From Nocardioides sp. SR21 (GTDB lineage Bacteria; Actinomycetota; Actinomycetes; Propionibacteriales; Nocardioidaceae), in NCBI RefSeq assembly GCF_022761125.1, contig NZ_JAKWJR010000001.1, positions 496,001 to 560,000 of the forward strand: a DNA stretch of 64,000 bases, read 5' to 3'. Below the pieces are notes generated by a model that worked only from the letters and a program-made list of their open reading frames with translations, was not told the origin of the DNA and made no database searches. The position numbers and the translations under genes are program-made. Positions 7,790-16,209 of the stretch are shown here, piece after piece (position 1 is the first letter of the stretch; each line of letters starts with the position of its first letter).

Positions 7790-9817
7790 GTGCCGGTGAA
7801 TCCCCCGTCCGAAGCAGCGCAGCGACCGGTCTCCTGGCCGGTCGCTGCGCTGCTGCCCGTCGCGTCCCTGGCCTGCCTGCTGGGGGTCGCGGCGTTCACG
7901 GTCGCGTCGTACGGCGACGAGCTGCTCTGGACGTTCGGTGAGGGCGTCGAGGTCGGGAGCGGCATCGGCACCGGGGTCGTCGGCCTCGTGATCGGCGTCC
8001 TGTCCACGATCGTGCTCCGCCACCCCGGTCACCGGGTGATCGGCTGGGCGCTCGGCGCGACCGGGCTGTTCTGGTCGCTCGACGGGCTGTCCGAGGCGTT
8101 CGTCCGCTACGGCCTGGTCAGCGACCACGCCGTCACCGGCCTGACGTTCGCGGTCTGGCTGCTGGCCAGGTTCAACGCGCTGCTGCCGGCCACGATCGTG
8201 GTGCTGCCGCTGCTGTTCCCGGAGGGACGGTTCGTCCGCGGGGCGTGGGGCGTCGCGAGCTGGGCCTGCATGGGTGCGATGGTCCTCGGCGCGGTCGCGG
8301 TGATGGTCGCGCCCTGGGAGTCGTCCGGCGCGAACCTGCCCCCGAACGTCGACCCCGACCCCACCACGATCTGGGCGCTCCGCGACGCCGCGGACGCGCT
8401 GGTCGGCGGCCTCCAGGCGCTCACCCTGCTCGGCCTGGTCGTCCCGATCGGCGTGGTCGTGCACCGCTACCGGCGCTCGACCGGCACCGAGCGTGACCAG
8501 ATGCGCTGGTTGCTCTGGGGCGCGCTGGTCACCGCGACGATCATCGTGATCACGCTGTTCCTCGACTTCGGCGTGCTGACCGACGCCGTGTTCTTCCTCT
8601 GCATCACGCTGGTGCCGGTCGCGATGACGATCGCGGTGGTGAACCCCCGCCTCGTCTCGATCGAGGAGCTGCTCGGCCGCACCGTGGTGCTCGCGGCCCT
8701 CGCGATCGTGCTGGTCGTCGTCGACTTCGTCGTGGTCGCCGCCCTCACCTGGGCGCTCGACGACGACATGGCGCAGTCGCAGGTCGTGCTCGTGGTGCTG
8801 CTGGTGACCGTCCTGCTCTACAGCCCGCTGCGGCAACGGCTGTCGCGGTGGCTCAGCCGCCGGTCCGATCCGTACGACACCGTGGCCGGCCTCGCCTCCA
8901 CGCTCGAGACCACCGACGACGGAGGCGAGCAGCTCGCCGCGGTCGCCGAGGCCGTCGCGAGCGCCTTCGGCGTCGGCTTCGTGAGTGTCGAGGTCGAGCG
9001 CAGCGGCGGCGAGCTCCTGGTCGCGACGTACGGCGATCGCCCGGACGAGACCCGCGACCTGCCGATCTCCTACCGGGACGCCCGGGTCGGGCGGCTCGTC
9101 CTGCCCGCGCGCGGCCTGCGCAGCCGGCTGTCGCGGCGCGACGAGGAGCTGCTCGGCGACCTGGTCCGGCAGGCCGCGGTCGTGGCCCGCACCAGCCGGC
9201 TCGCCGAGGACCTGGTCTCCGCCCGCGAGGAGGAGCGCCGGCGGATCCGCCGCGACCTGCACGACGGGCTCGGCCCGGCGCTGAGCGGCGTGGTGTTCCA
9301 GCTCGAGTCCGCGCGGCTGATGGTCGACAAGGACCCCGAGGTCGCCAAGACCCAGATCGCGGGCGTCAGCGCGCACGTCCAGGACGTCGTCGCCGACGTA
9401 CGCCGGCTCGTCCACGACCTCCGCCCGCCCGCACTCGACGACCGCGGCCTGGCCGGCGCGCTGCGCCAGCAGGGCGAGCAGCTGGCCCCGCCCGCGACCG
9501 TCGTGGCCGGAGAGCTCGGGTCCCTGCCGGCCGCGGTCGAGGTCGCGGCCTTCCGCATCGCCAGCGAGGCGATGACGAACGTCGCGCGGCACGCCCGGGC
9601 CACGCGCTGCACCGTCCGCCTCGACGTCGTCGACAACGCGCTGCTGGTCGAGGTCGAGGACGACGGCGTCGGCATCACCCCCGACGCGCGGGCCGGTGTC
9701 GGCCTGGTCGGGCTGCGCGAGCGCGCCGCCGAGCTCGGCGGCCGCAGCGAGGTCGTCTGTCCACCCACCGGCGGCACGGTCGTGCGCGCCTGGCTGCCCC
9801 TGAGGAGTCTGCAGTGA
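7790..9817 (+). CDS. Membrane sensor histidine kinase, NarL-type (HisKA_3)
   Basis: 675-aa kinase. About eight to nine hydrophobic helices fill residues 15-345, followed by a GAF-like linker (about 360-470), a HisKA_3 dimerisation domain with EEERRRIRRDLHDGLGPAL (phospho-acceptor His491) and a HATPase domain with SEAMTNVARHARA (N-box) and GVGITPDARAGVGLVGLRER (G-boxes). GTG at 7790 is one base after the preceding stop; GTG at 7796 is an alternative. The response regulator gene begins within its stop codon. A perfect 17-bp hairpin occupies codons 8-22. Signal unknown; the long membrane region suggests sensing of membrane state or a hydrophobic ligand. Confidence 0.9.
   Translation: MPVNPPSEAAQRPVSWPVAALLPVASLACLLGVAAFTVASYGDELLWTFGEGVEVGSGIGTGVVGLVIGVLSTIVLRHPGHRVIGWALGATGLFWSLDGLSEAFVRYGLVSDHAVTGLTFAVWLLARFNALLPATIVVLPLLFPEGRFVRGAWGVASWACMGAMVLGAVAVMVAPWESSGANLPPNVDPDPTTIWALRDAADALVGGLQALTLLGLVVPIGVVVHRYRRSTGTERDQMRWLLWGALVTATIIVITLFLDFGVLTDAVFFLCITLVPVAMTIAVVNPRLVSIEELLGRTVVLAALAIVLVVVDFVVVAALTWALDDDMAQSQVVLVVLLVTVLLYSPLRQRLSRWLSRRSDPYDTVAGLASTLETTDDGGEQLAAVAEAVASAFGVGFVSVEVERSGGELLVATYGDRPDETRDLPISYRDARVGRLVLPARGLRSRLSRRDEELLGDLVRQAAVVARTSRLAEDLVSAREEERRRIRRDLHDGLGPALSGVVFQLESARLMVDKDPEVAKTQIAGVSAHVQDVVADVRRLVHDLRPPALDDRGLAGALRQQGEQLAPPATVVAGELGSLPAAVEVAAFRIASEAMTNVARHARATRCTVRLDVVDNALLVEVEDDGVGITPDARAGVGLVGLRERAAELGGRSEVVCPPTGGTVVRAWLPLRSLQ
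7813..7854. other. Perfect 17-bp hairpin inside the first codons of the histidine kinase gene
   Basis: Arms 7813-7829 and 7838-7854 (AGCAGCGCAGCGACCGG and its exact complement) enclose an 8-nt loop. The stem begins about 23 nt after the kinase start codon and about 25 nt after the upstream stop. Such a stable structure at the start of a coding region can reduce translation or attenuate transcription; coincidental coding constraint is also possible. Confidence 0.6.
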
Positions 9818-10461
9818 GTGACATCCGCGTCGTCGTCGTCGACGACCACCAGATCGTCCGGGAGGGGCTGTCCAGCCTGCTCGGCGCCCTCGACGGCATC
9901 GAGGTCGTCGGCACCGCCGAGGACGGCCGCGACGCCATCCACGTCGTCGCCGAGAGCGCGCCCGACGTGGTGGTGATGGACATCCAGATGCCGAAGCTCG
10001 ACGGCATCGAGGCGACCCGGATGATCACCGGCCGACAACCCGACACCCGCGTGGTGATGCTGACGATGAACGAGGACGACGAGACCGTGCTCGCCGCGAT
10101 CCGCGCGGGCGCGTCCGGCTACCTGCTCAAGGGCTCGGGGGCCGAGGAGGTGCAGACCGCGATCCGGGCCGCCGCGGCAGGCGGCATGGTGTTCGGCGCG
10201 ACGCTGGCCGCGAAGGTCGCGACGTACTTCGCGGGCGGGACGCCGAAGGCCGAGGAGCCGTTCCCCGACCTCACCGACCGCGAGCGCGACGTGCTCAAGC
10301 TGCTCGCCGCGGGGAAGTCGAACGACGCGATCGCCTCGGAGCTCTTCATCTCCGGCAAGACCGTGCGGAACGCGGTCTCCGCGATCTACGCCAAGCTGCA
10401 CGCAGCGGGGCGAGCCGAGGCGATCATCACCGCGCGGGAGGCCGGCTACGGGCGCGACTGA
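9814..10461 (+). CDS. NarL/FixJ-family response regulator
   Basis: 215-aa regulator. The receiver domain (residues 1-120) has the acidic pair Asp10-Asp11, phospho-acceptor Asp56 in VVVMDIQMPKLDG and the conserved Lys in GYLLKGSGAEE. The C-terminal LuxR-type HTH includes LTDRERDVLKLLAAGKSNDA and SGKTVRNAVSAIYAKL. GTG start overlaps the kinase stop (GTGA), so it is the cognate partner. Its 3' end runs 16 nt into the convergent AraC-type gene. Likely targets include its own divergent promoter region near 7.05 kb, but that is inference. Confidence 0.92.
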   Translation: MSDIRVVVVDDHQIVREGLSSLLGALDGIEVVGTAEDGRDAIHVVAESAPDVVVMDIQMPKLDGIEATRMITGRQPDTRVVMLTMNEDDETVLAAIRAGASGYLLKGSGAEEVQTAIRAAAAGGMVFGATLAAKVATYFAGGTPKAEEPFPDLTDRERDVLKLLAAGKSNDAIASELFISGKTVRNAVSAIYAKLHAAGRAEAIITAREAGYGRD

Positions 10462-11321
10462 GCCGGCTCGACCGGCAGCCACAGCTCCGTGGTCGCCGTG
10501 CTGAAGTCGTCGGCGCGGTCGAGGACCGCGACGATCTCCGGGCCGGACGCCCAGCGCCACGGGTTGGCCGGGAACCACCGCGTCGCTGCGTCGGCCCAGG
10601 CCTGCTGGAGCGCCTGCGGGTAGGGCCCGTGGGTCCGGAACACGGCCCAGGTGCCTGCCGGGACCTCGATCACGTCGAGGTCCGCCGGTGCGGCCCCGCC
10701 GATCGCGACGCCGTGCAGGTAGGTGAGCTCGGAGCCCTCGGCGCGGTCCGGGTCGACGTCCGCGCTGACCGAGAGCAGCCCAGCAGGCTCGATGTCGGAC
10801 AGCGCCTTGAGCCGGGCGTGCTGCTCGGGCGCGATCGAGGTGACGTGCTGCTGGATGTGGGGGTTCACCCCCTCGTGCACGAGCGGCACCCGGACGGCGT
10901 GCCCGACCAGGCGGAACGTCGGCTTCTCGATGATGCGGGTGTCCATGGGGTCGTTCCCTTCGACAGTGAGACGGAAGTGGAGGATCGGCTGCGAGCGGAG
11001 CGGACCGCCCTCGCGTCGTACGTCGCTCGGGGACGCGCCGTGCACGGAGCGGAACGCCCGGCCGAACGCCTCGGTCGAGCCGTAGCCGTAGCGGATCGCG
11101 ACGGTCAGGAGGTCGTCGTCGGTCGCCACCAGGTCCGACGCGGCGACCGTCATCCGCCGACGGCGTACGTACTCCGACAGCGGCATCCCGGAGATGGCCG
11201 AGAACATCCGGCGGAGGTGGTCCTCGGTGCTCCCGAGCTCGCGGGCGAGGGCGGCGACCTCCAGGTCGCCGGTCAGCCGCTCCTCGACGAGGTCGACGAG
11301 GCGGGTGAGGTCGGAGATCAT
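10446..11321 (-). CDS. AraC-type regulator with GyrI-like effector-binding domain
   Basis: 291-aa transcription factor. The N-terminal half (about 1-105) is an AraC/XylS double HTH: LEVAALARELGSTEDHLRRM and VAIRYGYGSTEAFGRAFRSV are the two recognition modules. The C-terminal half (about 125-290) resembles GyrI/SOUL-like effector-binding domains (IIEKPTFRLVGHAVRVP; VPAGTWAVFRTHGPYP), the layout of Rob/BmrR-like multidrug sensors. It overlaps the convergent response regulator by 16 nt and is divergent from hemQ across an 85-bp gap, so a shared promoter region is possible. Ligand unknown. Confidence 0.88.
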   Translation of the reverse strand: MISDLTRLVDLVEERLTGDLEVAALARELGSTEDHLRRMFSAISGMPLSEYVRRRRMTVAASDLVATDDDLLTVAIRYGYGSTEAFGRAFRSVHGASPSDVRREGGPLRSQPILHFRLTVEGNDPMDTRIIEKPTFRLVGHAVRVPLVHEGVNPHIQQHVTSIAPEQHARLKALSDIEPAGLLSVSADVDPDRAEGSELTYLHGVAIGGAAPADLDVIEVPAGTWAVFRTHGPYPQALQQAWADAATRWFPANPWRWASGPEIVAVLDRADDFSTATTELWLPVEPAQSRP

Positions 11322-11406
11322 GCGACGAACCTAGGCACTGTCGACCACGTCACGCCCGATGATCCCTGCCGGATCCGGTCAGCCGGGCGGACGGCACAAT
11401 GGAGGC

Positions 11407-12108
11407 ATGAGCTCCTCCAAGGCGCAGAAGGCACGCGAGATCAACGAAGGCATCCGCTACACGATGTGGTCGGTGTTCCGGCTCGCCGACGTCCTCGGTG
11501 ACGCGGACCGCGCGGCCGAGAGCGCCGAGGTCGAGAAGCTCTTCGCCGAGCTGGCCGAGGCCGACGTCGTGGTCCGCGGCGTGTACGACGTCGCCGGGCT
11601 GCGCGCCGACGCCGACCTGATGGTGTGGTGGCACGCCGCGACGTCGGAGGAGCTTCAGGCGGCGTACCACCGGCTGCGGCGTACCGCCTTCGGGCGTCGG
11701 CTCGAGCCGGTCTGGTCGCAGGTGGCCCTGCACCGGCCCGCGGAGTTCAACAAGAGCCACGTGCCGGCGTTCCTGAACGACGAGGAGCCGAAGAAGCACG
11801 TCTCGGTCTACCCGTTCGTGCGGTCCTACGAGTGGTACCTGCTCGAGGAGACCGAGCGCCGCACGATGCTCGCCGACCACGGCAAGATGGCGCGCGACTA
11901 CCCGGACGTGCGGGCCAACACCGTCGCGAGCTTCTCGCTCGGCGACTACGAGTGGATCCTCGCGTTCGAGGCCGACGAGCTCTACCGGATCGTCGACCTG
12001 ATGCGGCACCTGCGCGGCTCCGAGGCGCGCCGCCACGTCCGCGAGGAGGTGCCGTTCTACACCGGCGCGCTGGTGGGCATCGCGGACCTGGTCGACCGGC
12101 TGCCCTGA
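11407..12108 (+). CDS. hemQ: Coproheme decarboxylase HemQ
   Basis: 233-aa member of the chlorite dismutase-like family, the last enzyme of the coproporphyrin-dependent route; it converts coproheme to heme b with H2O2. Actinobacterial features: [15 protein letters not shown] at the N-terminus, [14 protein letters not shown], and [18 protein letters not shown], which contains the catalytic Tyr region; the C-terminal [18 protein letters not shown] surrounds the propionate and His-ligand area. A GGAGG ribosome-binding site precedes the ATG. It is separated from hemY by eight genes, whereas the two are often close neighbours in relatives. Confidence 0.93.
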   Translation: MSSSKAQKAREINEGIRYTMWSVFRLADVLGDADRAAESAEVEKLFAELAEADVVVRGVYDVAGLRADADLMVWWHAATSEELQAAYHRLRRTAFGRRLEPVWSQVALHRPAEFNKSHVPAFLNDEEPKKHVSVYPFVRSYEWYLLEETERRTMLADHGKMARDYPDVRANTVASFSLGDYEWILAFEADELYRIVDLMRHLRGSEARRHVREEVPFYTGALVGIADLVDRLP

Positions 12109-12143
12109 GGGAACCCGCTCCGCCCCTTCCGCGTCGTACGGGC

Positions 12144-12755
12144 ATGAAGATCGTGCTGTCCCTCGCCGCCGCCCTGCTCGTGCTGACCGGGTGCGGGAGT
12201 GACGGTGGCGCCGTCGCGACGGACCCGCCCCCGCCCGCCGTGCCGACCTCGATCCCGGCCGCGCCGGGGAAGGTCTGGACCTACAACATCGCCACGGTCA
12301 TGGACACCGGCTCCCCGGAGCTGTGCCTCGGCCCGATCATGGAGTCGTACCCGCCGCAGTGCAGCGGGCAGCCGATCTCCGGCTGGGACTGGGCCGACCA
12401 CAAGGGCACGTACGACGAGTCGCAGGGGACGCGCTGGGGCTCGTACGCCGTCGGCGGCACCTGGGACGGCGAGACGTTCACGTACTCCGACGCCGTCACC
12501 GCCGCGCTGTACGACCCGGCCGTCCGGCCGTCGCCGTCGTACCCGACGCCGGCCTCTGAGCACACCGAGGAGGAGCTCGCCGAGATCGCCGAGGACCTCG
12601 GCGACCTGCCGGGTGCCCTCACGTTCCACCCCATGGACGGCCGTGCCCACGTCGACGTCGTCTACGACGACGGCTCGCTGCAGGCCTGGGCCGACGACCA
12701 GTACGGCGAGGGAGTCGTCGTGGTCACCTCGATGCTGATGGACCAGGAGAGCTGA
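12144..12755 (+). CDS. Secreted lipoprotein of unknown function
   Basis: 203-aa protein with a classical lipoprotein signal: MKIVLSLAAALLVLTGCGSD, lipobox LTGC with Cys17. The mature part starts with a Pro-rich spacer (TDPPPPAVPTSIPAAP) and has an acidic C-terminal half (EEELAEIAEDLGDLPG). Two Cys (near residues 60 and 70) may form a disulfide. Mycobacterial and nocardioform lipoproteins with a similar SPELCLGPIMESYPPQCSG stretch exist in my memory only as hypothetical proteins. It follows hemQ by 35 bp and could be co-transcribed. Confidence 0.75.
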   Translation: MKIVLSLAAALLVLTGCGSDGGAVATDPPPPAVPTSIPAAPGKVWTYNIATVMDTGSPELCLGPIMESYPPQCSGQPISGWDWADHKGTYDESQGTRWGSYAVGGTWDGETFTYSDAVTAALYDPAVRPSPSYPTPASEHTEEELAEIAEDLGDLPGALTFHPMDGRAHVDVVYDDGSLQAWADDQYGEGVVVVTSMLMDQES

Positions 12756-13013
12756 TCTCGGCACGGCCTCTGAGCACCGGCTGCTGACGCTGGGTCGCGG
12801 GTCGCTGGTGGTTGCGGCTGACAGGGCTGCTACGCGGGTACGGCGGGGTCGGGCTGGCGCTGGCGTCGCTCGAAGGGTGGCGTCGACATCGCCGCGGACG
12901 CCGCGTCGTACGCGCCGACCCCGCTGGTCATCGACCGCGTCGGCTGATCCAGCCGGATGACTTGACGGCCTTTCCTGTCGCTTGACGGCCGTTGCAACCC
13001 CCGACAAGCGACC

Positions 13014-13037
13014 GAATACCCGGTCGACCGGGTATTC
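13014..13037. promoter_or_regulatory. 24-bp perfect palindrome upstream of the desaturase operon
   Basis: GAATACCCGGTC followed directly by its exact complement, with no spacer. It lies about 165 bp before the reductase start codon. Symmetry and AT-rich ends suggest a site for a dimeric repressor rather than a terminator, because no loop or T-tract is present. Confidence 0.5.
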
Positions 13038-13149
13038 CGACCGAGATCAGGGCAGCAGCACGACCGTCTCGGCTAGCTGGTCCAGCCCGGTGGTTCGGCT
13101 CGGCACGCCGGGGTACGGCTGTGCCGACGAACCGGTGGGTTGAGATTTT

Positions 13150-13169
13150 CAGTAAACACATGTTCACTG
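13150..13169. promoter_or_regulatory. TetR-type operator candidate before the ferredoxin reductase gene
   Basis: Half sites CAGTAAACAC and CAGTGAACAT (reverse strand) match at 8 of 10 positions, in the only AT-rich stretch of the region, 34 bp before the ATG. Desaturase-reductase pairs in actinobacteria are commonly controlled by TetR-family proteins; no such regulator gene is in the window. Confidence 0.55.
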
Positions 13170-13203
13170 AGGGCGCGCCCAGCCACTGACCACAGGGGAG
13201 CAG

Positions 13204-14280
13204 ATGGCCTCCAGCACGATCGCATGGGACCGGATCCGCGATGCCGGGTCGAAGCTCACGACACCGCTCCACCCCGACGACTACCTGCGCCTGCTCAACC
13301 CGCTCTGGAGCCAGCGCGAGCTGCGCGGCCGGGTCGAGCAGGTCATCCCCGAGACCGATGACGCCGCCACGCTGGTGATCCGGCCGGGCTGGGGCTGGCG
13401 CTACGACCATCGCCCCGGCCAGTACGTCGGGATCGGAGTCCAGGTCAACGGCAAGTTCCAGTGGCGCTCCTACTCCGTGAGCTCGCCGCCGCGCCGCCGT
13501 GGCCGCACCATCTCCATCACCGTGCGGGCGATGCCGGAGGGCAAGCTCTCCGCGCACCTCGTGAGCGGCCTGGAGCCGGGCACGATCGTGCGGCTGGCGC
13601 TGCCTGCCGGTGACTTCGTGCTGCCCGACCCGCCGCCGGCGAAGATGCTCTTCCTGGTCGGCGGCAGCGGCATCACGCCGGTGATGGCCATGGTGCGGAC
13701 CATGGACCGGCGAGGCTCCATGCCCGACGTCGTCCTGCACTACTCGTCGCCGACGCCGGAGCGGATGATCTTCCGCGACGAGCTGGACCGGCTCGAGAAC
13801 GCGTACGACGAGCTGACCGTGCACCGGTTGCACACCGACACCGACGGGATGCTCGAGCTCGCGGACCTCGACACGATCTGCCCGGACTGGCGCGAGCGCG
13901 AGACCTGGGCCTGCGGCCCCGGTCCGATGCTCGACGCGATCTCCGAGCACTTCGAGGCGGCCGGGCTGGAGGACAGCCTCCACGTCGAGCGGTTCTCGCT
14001 GAAGCTCGGTGAGGACGGCGGCGAGGGCGGCACGATCACGTTCCGCACGTCCGGGAGGACCGCCGAGGCCGACGGAGCCACCACGGTGCTCGAGGCCGGG
14101 GAGGCGGCCGGCGTCGGGATGCCCTTCGGCTGCCGGATGGGCATCTGCCACACCTGCACGCTCACCCTCGTCGACGGCAGGATCCGCGACCTGCGCAACG
14201 GCGACGAGTTCGACCAGCCCAACGAACAGGTGCAGACCTGCGTGACCGTCCCGGTCGGCGACTGCACCTTCGACATCTGA
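13204..14280 (+). CDS. Ferredoxin reductase with C-terminal [2Fe-2S] domain, electron donor to the desaturase
   Basis: 358-aa flavoprotein resembling mycobacterial Rv3230c, which passes electrons from NADPH to the desaturase DesA3. FAD domain: RSYSVSSPP at about 88-96. NAD(P) domain: LFLVGGSGITPVMAMVRTM and ETWACGPGPML. Plant-type ferredoxin domain: Cys310-x4-Cys315-x2-Cys318 (GCRMGICHTC) and Cys346. All residues for FAD, NADPH and one [2Fe-2S] cluster are present. An AGGGGAGCAG-type ribosome-binding site precedes the ATG. The desaturase gene follows after 36 bp. Confidence 0.93.
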   Translation: MASSTIAWDRIRDAGSKLTTPLHPDDYLRLLNPLWSQRELRGRVEQVIPETDDAATLVIRPGWGWRYDHRPGQYVGIGVQVNGKFQWRSYSVSSPPRRRGRTISITVRAMPEGKLSAHLVSGLEPGTIVRLALPAGDFVLPDPPPAKMLFLVGGSGITPVMAMVRTMDRRGSMPDVVLHYSSPTPERMIFRDELDRLENAYDELTVHRLHTDTDGMLELADLDTICPDWRERETWACGPGPMLDAISEHFEAAGLEDSLHVERFSLKLGEDGGEGGTITFRTSGRTAEADGATTVLEAGEAAGVGMPFGCRMGICHTCTLTLVDGRIRDLRNGDEFDQPNEQVQTCVTVPVGDCTFDI

Positions 14281-14316
14281 TCTCGACGAGCTCGACCACC
14301 GAAAGGAGCCAGTGCG

Positions 14317-15525
14317 ATGGCGATCGCCGACGTGAAGGAGTACACCCACCTCAGCGAGGAGGAGGTCGAGCAGCTCGGACGTGAGCTCGACGCGATCCGC
14401 GCGGAGGTCGAGGAGTCGCGCTGCGACGCGGACGCGGCGTACATCAACCGGATGATCACCGTGCAGCGCGGCCTCGCCGCGGCCGGGCGGGTGACGCTGC
14501 TGGCCGGCCTCCAGTCCAAGAGGACCCGGACCCCCGCCTGGATCGCGGGCGCCGGCATGCTCGGCCTGGCCAAGATCCTCGAGAACATGGAGATCGGCCA
14601 CAACGTCATGCACGGGCAGTGGGACTGGATGAACGACCCCGAGATCCATTCCTCCAACTGGGAGTGGGACACGGCCCAGCCGGCCGAGCAGTGGAAGCAC
14701 TCGCACAACTACATCCACCACCAGTTCACCAACGTGCTCGGCTTCGACAACGACATCGGGTACGGCGTGCTCCGGATGGCGCGGGAGCAGAAGTGGCACC
14801 CGGTCTACCTCGGCCAGCCGGTCTTCAACGCGCTGCTCGCCGGCCTCTTCCAGTGGGGCGTCGCGCTCCACGACCTCGACCTCGAGGCGATCCGCAAGGG
14901 CACCAAGGACCCGGTCGAGATGAAGCGCCAGCTGCGCCAGATCGCCCGCAAGGGCCGCAACCAGGTGCTCAAGGACTACGTCGTCTACCCGGCGCTCAGC
15001 GGCCGGCAGTGGAAGGCGACCCTGAAGGCCAACGCGACGGCGAACCTCGCGCGCAACCTGTGGGCCTACATGATCATCTTCTGCGGGCACTTCCCGGACG
15101 GTGCGCTGCACTTCACCGAGGAGGAGCTCGAGGACGAGACGCGCGCCGAGTGGTACCTGCGCCAGATGCTCGGCTCCGCCAACTTCGAGGGCGGCCGGTT
15201 GCTGCACATCCTGTCCGGCAGCCTCGGCTTCCAGATCGAGCACCACCTCTTCCCCGACCTGCCGAGCAACCGCTACCCGGAGATCGCGGTCAAGGTGCAG
15301 GCGCTCTGCGAGAAGTACGACATCCCGTACACGACCGGGCCGCTGCACCGGCAGTACGGCCAGGCGCTGCGCACGATCATGAAGCTCTCGCTGCCGAACT
15401 CGATGACCTCGTCCGACAAGCCGGAGCCGCCGTCGCCGTCGGTCGACCGCCGTCGGCGTACCGACGACGAGCGGCCGCGCCGCCGTACCGAGACCGGTGG
15501 CTACTACCGGAGCCAGACCGCATGA
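14317..15525 (+). CDS. Membrane acyl-CoA (fatty acid) desaturase, DesA3-like
   Basis: 402-aa di-iron membrane desaturase. Histidine boxes: His95-x3-His99 (GHNVMHG), His130-x3-His134-His135 (HSHNYIHHQ) and His309-His310 (QIEHHLFP). Hydrophobic pairs surround the first and second boxes. Together with the upstream reductase it forms the two-component NADPH-dependent system that introduces a double bond in acyl-CoA (oleoyl synthesis in mycobacteria). GAAAGGAG precedes the ATG. The C-terminal 40 residues are Arg/Pro-rich and low-complexity. The stop overlaps the start of a small Cys protein (ATGA). Confidence 0.93.
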   Translation: MAIADVKEYTHLSEEEVEQLGRELDAIRAEVEESRCDADAAYINRMITVQRGLAAAGRVTLLAGLQSKRTRTPAWIAGAGMLGLAKILENMEIGHNVMHGQWDWMNDPEIHSSNWEWDTAQPAEQWKHSHNYIHHQFTNVLGFDNDIGYGVLRMAREQKWHPVYLGQPVFNALLAGLFQWGVALHDLDLEAIRKGTKDPVEMKRQLRQIARKGRNQVLKDYVVYPALSGRQWKATLKANATANLARNLWAYMIIFCGHFPDGALHFTEEELEDETRAEWYLRQMLGSANFEGGRLLHILSGSLGFQIEHHLFPDLPSNRYPEIAVKVQALCEKYDIPYTTGPLHRQYGQALRTIMKLSLPNSMTSSDKPEPPSPSVDRRRRTDDERPRRRTETGGYYRSQTA

Positions 15526-15803
15526 GCACCCGGACGATGGACCGGGCCTGGGTCACCCGCTGCGCCCTGAGCCGGATCTGCGGGGTGTGCGAGCGGCCGC
15601 TCGGTCGGCCGATCGCGTTCGTCGGGACGCGGGAGGAGGTCGGCCGCAACGCCTTCCACCTCCCGCCCCTGCACGTCGAGTGCGCGGGGGCGCTGATGGG
15701 GGAGGCGACCGAGCTGGTCACCACGGCGGGCTTTGAGTTCGTCCGGCCGGCGAAGGAGGACGCCGACCGGCGCCCGACCTTCCAGCCCAACTCGCTGCTC
15801 TGA
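15522..15803 (+). CDS. Small Cys-containing hypothetical protein coupled to the desaturase
   Basis: 93 aa, starting in the desaturase stop codon. Near the N-terminus RCALSRICGVCERPLGRP has three Cys in a partial zinc-ribbon-like arrangement, and a fourth Cys lies in HLPPLHVECAGALMG with two His. The tail is charged. The spacing C-x5-C-x2-C plus a distant H-x3-E-C could bind Zn or a cluster, but this is inference. Coupling to the desaturase suggests a role in its assembly, turnover or regulation. One base separates it from the convergent msrB. Confidence 0.7.
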   Translation: MSTRTMDRAWVTRCALSRICGVCERPLGRPIAFVGTREEVGRNAFHLPPLHVECAGALMGEATELVTTAGFEFVRPAKEDADRRPTFQPNSLL

Positions 15804-15804
15804 C

Positions 15805-16209
15805 CTACTGCTCGCCGGCGGGCTCGAGCGTCAGGCTGATCGAGTTGATGCAGTAGCGGTCACCGGTGGGCGTGCCGTAGCCGTCGGGGAACACGTGCCC
15901 GAGGTGCGAGCCGCAGTTGGCGCAGCGGACCTCGGTCCGCTTCATGCCGTGGGAGGTGTCCTCGATGTACTCGATCGTGTCGCTGACCGGCTGGTAGAAC
16001 GACGGCCAGCCGCAGCCGGAGTGGAACTTGGTGTCGGACTCGAAGAGCGTCGCCTGGCAGGCCTTGCACCGGTAGACGCCCTTGGTCTCGGTGTCGGTGT
16101 ACTCACCGGTGAACGCGCGCTCCGTACCCGCCTGCCGGAGCACGGCGTACTCGTCGGGGGAGAGCTGCTCGCGCCACTCCTCGTCCGTCTTCTCGACGTT
16201 GTGGGCCAT
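15805..16209 (-). CDS. msrB: Peptide-methionine (R)-S-oxide reductase
   Basis: 134-aa MsrB, reduces free or protein methionine-R-sulfoxide. Structural zinc ligands Cys48/Cys51 (CKAC) and Cys96/Cys99 (CANC) are present; catalytic Cys120 lies in [20 protein letters not shown] and [10 protein letters not shown] are conserved substrate-pocket segments. Cys66 in SGCGWPS may be the resolving Cys. Full length for the family. It is convergent with the desaturase operon and divergent from the chemoreceptor gene, so it is a single-gene unit. Confidence 0.95.
   Translation of the reverse strand: MAHNVEKTDEEWREQLSPDEYAVLRQAGTERAFTGEYTDTETKGVYRCKACQATLFESDTKFHSGCGWPSFYQPVSDTIEYIEDTSHGMKRTEVRCANCGSHLGHVFPDGYGTPTGDRYCINSISLTLEPAGEQ

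Larger units (their letters stand above)
12756..13203. other. 448-bp stretch without a supportable gene; upstream region of the desaturase operon
   Basis: Every frame is interrupted or lacks start context. An 18-codon stretch in one frame just before 12947 looks protein-like (VDIAADAASYAPTPLVIDRV) but has no start or upstream continuation. The second half holds two CTTGACGGCC copies 20 bp apart (12960-12991), a 24-bp perfect palindrome and a second operator-like palindrome. It is best read as a regulatory region, possibly with remains of a lost gene. Confidence 0.5.

Noticed and set aside
10446..10461. 16-nt convergent overlap of the response regulator and AraC-type genes as a sign of misannotation
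   Set aside because: Both C-termini match their families and the stops are unambiguous; short convergent overlaps are common in such compact genomes.
12756..12950. Possible gene remnant with the stretch VDIAADAASYAPTPLVIDRV
   Set aside because: No start, no upstream continuation in the same frame and no recognised family; kept only as a remark in the gap entry.
13150..13169. The palindrome before the reductase gene as another KstR site
   Set aside because: The AAC and GTT half-sites are separated by four bases rather than two, so it does not fit TNNAACNNGTTNNA.
12928..15348. 806-codon minus-strand frame opposite the reductase and desaturase
   Set aside because: No motifs, composition typical of antisense shadows, and it runs through both conserved genes.
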